From assembly GCF_937951745.1 (NCBI RefSeq), contig NZ_CALFBQ010000021.1, positions 1 to 34,534 of the forward strand: a stretch of DNA of 34,534 nt. The letters run 5' to 3'. This document shows positions 30,591 through 34,534 of the stretch, one piece after another. The DNA is from an uncultured Chloroflexus sp. Lineage in GTDB: Bacteria; Chloroflexota; Chloroflexia; Chloroflexales; Chloroflexaceae. The position numbers were made by a program, and so were the translations under genes. How positions within the stretch are numbered: position 1 is the stretch's first letter; each line of letters begins with the position of its first letter. Below the pieces are notes generated by a model. The model saw nothing but the letters and a program-made list of their open reading frames with translations, made no database searches and was not told the origin of the DNA.

Positions 30591-31335
30591 ACGACACCCC
30601 ACCCATCGACAGCACCAGTGCCATTGCCAGCAGCGCCAACGTGTTTTGCAACATGTGAAAGAGCACCCCCGGCCAGATCGAGCCGCTTTGTTCGCGCAGA
30701 TAGCCAAGGCATAGACCGGCGACGAACAGGCCGGGAATAAGCATTGGGATGAAGTGAACAACCGCAAAGACGGCGGCGCCAATGACGACAGTGAGTACAC
30801 TGTTCAAATGACGGCGCAACAAATGGTGGAGCACACCGCGAAAGAAGAGTTCTTCGACCAGTGGGACAACCCCGGCAATGAGCACCCACAATGCGATCAG
30901 CTCACCTGTACCGAACGCCTGTCCGCCTGAGATACTCTCGATCTGCGGATTTTGGAACTCGCCAAACAGGAGTGTGACTCCGGCGTTTGTCAGCACCATC
31001 ATCCCCATGCCGAAGATAAAGATGGGTGGAACGAGGGCGAAGTACATCCAATGCGGCCATTGCAATCCCAAATCGCGCCAGCCGGCGCGTGGGCCAATCA
31101 CAGCTAGCACCGCACCGCCAATGATGAGATACAGCAGCATGCCGGCAAGGTAAACGGGCGGGCTGACAAAGCCGCGCGAGGTGTCCCAGTTGGCTACTTC
31201 GGCCAGTGTGCGGAGGAGGAGAACAATCAATGCTCCGCCTGCGCCGATCACCAGCAGCGTAATGAAGAGATCGCGCCAGCCCCACGCCGGCGCGATCGGC
31301 GGTTGCGATTGCTCAAGCGGGTTATTCGTCAGCAT
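30589..31335 (-). CDS. CPBP-family intramembrane metalloprotease (CAAX-processing/bacteriocin-processing family)
   Basis: I start at the ATG at 31335 (MLTNNPLEQ), with GGAG 9 nt upstream. The next ATG, at 31350, would put the ribosome site too close. The 248-residue protein has about eight spans. Active-site motifs of the CPBP/Rce1 family are complete: EELFFRG gives Glu161, Glu162 and Arg166, FAVVH gives His194, and HMLQN gives His227 and Asn231. Bacterial members cleave membrane proteins or peptides and sometimes give bacteriocin immunity. The substrate here is unknown. Its start overlaps the end of the deacetylase-like gene by 14 nt, so the two are translationally coupled. Confidence 0.92.
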   Translation of the reverse strand: MLTNNPLEQSQPPIAPAWGWRDLFITLLVIGAGGALIVLLLRTLAEVANWDTSRGFVSPPVYLAGMLLYLIIGGAVLAVIGPRAGWRDLGLQWPHWMYFALVPPIFIFGMGMMVLTNAGVTLLFGEFQNPQIESISGGQAFGTGELIALWVLIAGVVPLVEELFFRGVLHHLLRRHLNSVLTVVIGAAVFAVVHFIPMLIPGLFVAGLCLGYLREQSGSIWPGVLFHMLQNTLALLAMALVLSMGGVS

Positions 31336-32386
31336 GCGAGATAACTCCATCTAGTAGTGTCGCCACATTTGTGCCCAAGGCTTCGATCGCGTACCCGCCC
31401 TCTTGCACGATGAGCGTGGGCAGGCCAAGTTGCCCAATCGCAGCGCCAATTGCGCGATACGCGGCTGTAGTCAATTCAAAATCACCTAACGGATCAGCGT
31501 GGAAGGTGTCAAATCCGGCTGAGACGACCAGATAGCGCGGGCCATAATCAGCGATCGCTTGCAAGGCCTGCGCGAGAGCGGCCAGATACTCGCTATCGCC
31601 GGTTCCGGCCGGCAGAGGAATATTCAGATTGTACCCTTCACCGGCACCGGCGCCGCGTTCATCAGCGTAGCCAAGAAAGTATGGGTATTCACGGGCCGGG
31701 TCAGCATGCAACGAAACAGTCAGTACATCGTTGCGTTCGTAAAAGATGCTCTGCGTCCCATTGCCGTGGTGATAATCAATGTCAAGCACTGCCACCGCCG
31801 GCGCGCGCAGCGTCCATGTGGTATCAGCAGTGGCTGTGGCACGTGCCAGTCGGTCAGCGGCGAGGGCTGCATTGTTGAGGTAACAGTAGCCACCGGCTAG
31901 ATTGGCGGCGGCGTGGTGGCCGGGTGGGCGGCAGAGCGCATAAGCAAACTGTTCACCCTGCAACAGTGCCGCAGCACCGGCCAGCGCCGCGCCGGCTGAC
32001 GCTCGGGCAGCGGCGAAGGTGCCGGCGGTGATTGGCGCACTGAGATCAAACGTATAACGTCCGGCTGCCGCTTGCGGGCAATCGCTGCGCACGCGCAAAC
32101 CGGGCAACGGCCATGCCGAAGGCATCACTGGCCCGCGCAACCCAGCGGCCTGCCAGCGTTCGTAGGCATGGGCAAGGTAATCGAGGTAGTCGGGCGTATG
32201 CACGGTAGCCAGTTCGGCGATGGTCGCTGGCGGCGCAGTGACCGGCGGCGCGAAGCCAGCGGCTTGCAACGCGGCAAGAATAATCGTAACTCGCTGTGGT
32301 GTTTCAAAATATGGCACCGTCTTTCCATCGAGTATCTCGAATGGCGGATCATGACGGTGATGGTCGGCACTGAGAAAGATGTTCAT
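31322..32386 (-). CDS. class II histone deacetylase-like / acetylpolyamine amidohydrolase family protein
   Basis: From the ATG at 32386 (MNIFLSADHHRHDP) the protein has 354 residues. The longer frame to 32413 has no family match. CRPPGHHAA holds the catalytic pair His157/His158. VLDIDYHHGNGTQ holds zinc ligands Asp204 and His206. SAGFDTFHADPLGDF holds the third, Asp293. EGGYAIEALG is the C-terminal Gly-rich loop. This is the zinc deacetylase fold. Bacterial members act on acetylated polyamines or short-chain amides, or possibly proteins. No Shine-Dalgarno is visible, and TACAAT lies only a few bases upstream, so the message may be nearly leaderless. It is coupled to the CPBP protease gene downstream. 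Confidence 0.93.
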   Translation of the reverse strand: MNIFLSADHHRHDPPFEILDGKTVPYFETPQRVTIILAALQAAGFAPPVTAPPATIAELATVHTPDYLDYLAHAYERWQAAGLRGPVMPSAWPLPGLRVRSDCPQAAAGRYTFDLSAPITAGTFAAARASAGAALAGAAALLQGEQFAYALCRPPGHHAAANLAGGYCYLNNAALAADRLARATATADTTWTLRAPAVAVLDIDYHHGNGTQSIFYERNDVLTVSLHADPAREYPYFLGYADERGAGAGEGYNLNIPLPAGTGDSEYLAALAQALQAIADYGPRYLVVSAGFDTFHADPLGDFELTTAAYRAIGAAIGQLGLPTLIVQEGGYAIEALGTNVATLLDGVISHADE

Positions 32387-32417
32387 ACCATTATTGTACC
32401 GTAGTCTGAACATTGGC

Positions 32418-32732
32418 GGGCGGAATGGATTCCGCTCCGGTTAATCCGTTGGGCGTGGGGGGTGGCCCCCGCCCCCGGCCCCTCCCCCACGAGGGGGGAG
32501 GGGGGTGCCCCCACCCCCGGCCCCTCCCCCACACGGGGGTGCCCCCCACCCCCGGCCCCTCCCCCACACGGGGGGGTTCTGACGGCAGCACTCCCCGGTT
32601 GTGCGCCTCCCTCCCCCACGAGGGGGTAATGCCCCCCACCCCCAGCCCCTCCCCCCCCCGGGGGGAGGGGGGTGGCCCCCGAATGGAGGGCGGAATGGAG
32701 GCCGCCCCGGTCAGTCCGTTGGGCGTGGGGGG
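32418..32732. repeat. G/C-tract array framed by 45-nt direct repeats
   Basis: A 45-nt sequence at 32418-32462 recurs at 32688-32732, differing at 5 positions. Between them lie four copies of a unit reading CCCCC(A/G)CCCCCGGCCCCTC followed by CCCAC and a run of G, starting near 32466, 32508, 32542 and 32632, with a partial copy at about 32611. Each unit can fold on itself, and the minus strand is rich in runs of four or more G. The left flank also contains the perfect palindrome GCGGAAT/ATTCCGC. Frames through it are proline/glycine-rich translations of the repeats and are not genes. Confidence 0.85.
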
Positions 32733-33356
32733 GGTGAGGGGCAGGTTTTCAACTGGCCTCTCCTCCTTGCGGCGGCGTAGCGTGATTGGTGTGCCATCAG
32801 GCAGCGAGCCGTGCGTGCGGAGCAGTGCGACGGGGCTGTGCTTCGTCGTACTGCCGGCAACCGTGCGGCCTACTACTTGCCTCCACGTTTGCATTCGCCA
32901 TACGTGTGTGCTATACTGTGCCCGCACGCAACGTCTCACCATATGACTGTCGTTCCATGCTCATCGTTGCCGTCATCCATCGCCCATATTGTTCCGATCA
33001 ACCCGCGCTGGTGATAGTCATTCCGCCCCAACCTAGCGTGCCGCTCAATCCTTCCCGCGCTCCTAATGTATATATGGCACCACGTGCGTCTAACGCCCTG
33101 CAAGGAAACAGGGTTGCTTTGGTTGGTGCGTCTTCCTGCAACCAGCGACGATTGCCGTCGTGCGCCGATGGCTCTTGGAATGGTACTTGAGGAGTTGCTC
33201 AGGCTGCGGGTGTTTCTACCGGTAAGGATGCAGCAGCGTGCGCAGTAGCCGATAGGTTGGGCAATGTGCGGCAGGGACATCAAGCAGTTGTTGACCGGTT
33301 AGTAAAGTTCGTTGGTGCGAACGTATGAAGGCACAGCTTCTTCGTGGAGGAAATCG
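32733..33356. other. non-coding spacer upstream of the RCC1 gene
   Basis: I see no supportable gene in these 624 nt. Open frames on either strand here lack ribosome sites and coding character. A short stem GTTCG/CGAAC (33307-33311 with 33318-33322) lies near the RCC1 start. The RCC1 promoter should be here, but I could not assign a clear -35/-10 pair. Confidence 0.4.
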
Positions 33357-34534
33357 ATGACTACTCGCTGTACAACCGTCCTAGCCATGTTGCTGATGAT
33401 GCTGGTCGCCACCTCCCTGCCCGCGCCTGTGATGGCGAACCATCGTGCTTTCCCGCGCGCAATCGGTCCAACGTCCGCAACGAGCCCGTCAGGGGTTCTA
33501 TCCTACACCGCCATCGCGACCGGTGGGTCGCACACCTGCGCGCTGACCACGGCTGACGAGGTGTGGTGCTGGGGTGACAACTACTACGGACAACTAGGGA
33601 ATGGGACGACAACATCATTTGGTGGCATTGGCACGCCGGTGGCGGTGCGCGGGCTGAGCGGGGTGCGCGCCATCGCGACCGGTGGGTTGCACACCTGCGC
33701 GCTGACCGAGGCCGGCGAGGTGCGCTGCTGGGGTGCCAACTACAGTGGACAACTGGGGGACGGGACGACATTTTTTGGCACTAGCACGCCGGTAGCGGTG
33801 AGCGGGCTGAGCGGGGTGAGCGCCATCGCGGCCGGTGGGGATCACACCTGCGCGCTGACCACAGCCGGCGAGGTGCGCTGCTGGGGGCGCAACTCTAGAG
33901 GACAACTGGGGAACGGGACGACGACCGACAGCAGCACGCCGGTGGCAGTGAGCGGGCTGAGCGGGGTGAGCGCCATCGCGACCGGTGGGGTTCACACCTG
34001 CGCGCTGAACACAGCCGGCGAGGTGCGCTGCTGGGGTGACAACTCCTTTGGCCAACTGGGGAACGGGACGACGACCGACAGTAGTACGCCGGTGGCAGTG
34101 AGCGGGCTGAGCGGGGTGAGCGCCATCGCGACCGGTGGGTCGCACACCTGCGCGCTGACCACGGCTGGCGAGGTGCGCTGCTGGGGTAACAACTACTCTG
34201 GACAACTGGGGGACGGGACAACGACCGACAGCAGCGTGCCGGTGGCGGTGCGCGGGCTAAGCGGGGTGAGCGCCATCGCAGCCGGTGGGGTGCACACCTG
34301 CGCGCTGACCATGGCCGGCGAGGTGCGCTGCTGGGGTCGTAACTTCTCTGGACAACTGGGGAACGGGACGACGACCGACAGTAGTACGCCGGTGGCGGTG
34401 CGCGGGCTAAGCGGGGTGAGCGCCATCGCGACCGGTGGGCTGCACACCTGCGCGCTGACCACGACTGGTGAGGTGCGCTGCTGGGGTCGTAACTTCTCTG
34501 GACAACTGGGGAACGGGACGACGACCGACAGTAG
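33357..34534 (+). CDS. secreted RCC1-repeat beta-propeller protein, cut by right window edge
   Basis: The ATG at 33357 follows GGAGG by 6 nt, and the frame stays open to the end of the window (392 codons). Residues 1-28 are a signal peptide ([20 protein letters not shown]). Seven RCC1 units follow, mostly 50 residues long, each reading (A/S)AIA(T/A)[39 protein letters not shown](S/R)GLSGV. RCC1 units normally close as seven-bladed propellers. More may lie beyond the edge. Each unit carries two Cys (HTCAL and VRCWG), likely disulfide-bonded outside the cell. Bacterial secreted RCC1 proteins are surface or adhesion-like, and the ligand is unknown. Repeats are almost identical in DNA. Confidence 0.9.
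   Translation, partial: MTTRCTTVLAMLLMMLVATSLPAPVMANHRAFPRAIGPTSATSPSGVLSYTAIATGGSHTCALTTADEVWCWGDNYYGQLGNGTTTSFGGIGTPVAVRGLSGVRAIATGGLHTCALTEAGEVRCWGANYSGQLGDGTTFFGTSTPVAVSGLSGVSAIAAGGDHTCALTTAGEVRCWGRNSRGQLGNGTTTDSSTPVAVSGLSGVSAIATGGVHTCALNTAGEVRCWGDNSFGQLGNGTTTDSSTPVAVSGLSGVSAIATGGSHTCALTTAGEVRCWGNNYSGQLGDGTTTDSSVPVAVRGLSGVSAIAAGGVHTCALTMAGEVRCWGRNFSGQLGNGTTTDSSTPVAVRGLSGVSAIATGGLHTCALTTTGEVRCWGRNFSGQLGNGTTTDS
33589..34534 (+). repeat. near-identical tandem repeats in the RCC1 gene
   Basis: The marker GACAACTGGG (or one-base variants) recurs at about 33589, 33748, 33901, 34051, 34201, 34351 and 34501. The first spacings are 159 and 153 nt, then a constant 150 nt. Differences cluster at the GGxH and WGxNxxG codons. 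The array continues past the window. Confidence 0.9.

Noticed and set aside
32391-32946. Open frames of about 180 codons on both strands through the G/C-tract array
   Set aside because: They are translations of the C/G repeats (Pro/Gly-rich), present on both strands at once, with no ribosome site.
32936-33283. Minus-strand frame of 115 codons between the array and the RCC1 gene
   Set aside because: No ribosome site, no family resemblance and odd composition, so probably chance.
33190-33356. Possible riboswitch (cyclic-di-GMP type) before the RCC1 gene
   Set aside because: I compared it from memory with the conserved core of that class and key segments such as the GGGCAAACC-like and GACGCAAAGCC-like blocks are missing.
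33615-34462. Minus-strand open frames across the RCC1 array
   Set aside because: They are complements of the repeat units. The plus-strand frame has a signal peptide, a ribosome site and a known fold.
33589-34534. Regular repeats that might look like a CRISPR array
   Set aside because: The 150-nt period is in frame, coding and has no spacer/repeat division. No cas gene is present.

Overview
The window looks like chromosomal DNA from a filamentous anoxygenic phototroph of the Chloroflexota, most likely Chloroflexus or a close relative. This is an inference from gene content and style: moderately high G+C, strong AAGGAG-type ribosome binding sites, a UMF1/Atg22-type transporter, an archaeal-like signal peptidase fused to a DUF5305-type region, tandem UbiA prenyltransferases, RCC1 and FG-GAP-like secreted repeat proteins, and G/C-tract intergenic arrays. 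I recognised no tRNA, rRNA, CRISPR array, insertion sequence or prophage.

Left part (1-7.3 kb) is mostly minus strand: a threonylcarbamoyl-AMP synthase cut by the left edge, PEP carboxylase, a histidine phosphatase, an acyl-CoA dehydrogenase, an alpha/beta hydrolase and a pterin carbinolamine dehydratase. A degenerate REP/MITE-like palindrome lies between the first two. From 7.4 to 12.8 kb, on the plus strand, lie a small secreted protein, an OmpR/BaeSR-like two-component pair, a free-standing LuxR-type HTH protein behind an unusually AT-rich leader, and a UMF1-family transporter. From 13 to 20 kb come a 1039-residue hybrid histidine kinase with a tiny membrane protein, divergent from an OsmC-family protein and a Tat-exported cyclase-family enzyme, followed by two consecutive UbiA prenyltransferases.

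From 20 to 29.4 kb lie a threonine-to-glycine catabolic pair (tdh-kbl), a secretion cassette and a decarboxylase operon. The cassette holds a small exported protein, a SipW-like signal peptidase with a DUF5305-like ectodomain and a cytoplasmic HTH tail, and a small RTX-repeat protein. The decarboxylase operon, mmdA-D-C-B, encodes a biotin-dependent Na+-translocating decarboxylase, probably for methylmalonyl-CoA. It is preceded by a CBS-domain gene on the same strand.

The right end (29.4-34.5 kb) is a surface and repeat region. It has a secreted five-repeat EF-hand/FG-GAP-like protein with a cysteine pair per repeat, a CPBP membrane protease overlapping a class II histone-deacetylase-like amidohydrolase, a G/C-tract array framed by 45-nt direct repeats, and a secreted RCC1 propeller protein with near-identical 150-nt repeats that runs off the right edge.

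The strongest candidates for something undescribed are the signal peptidase/DUF5305/HTH cassette at 22.5-25.25 kb with its tandem CAATATTG sites, and the RCC1 array whose variation is confined to two loops per blade.
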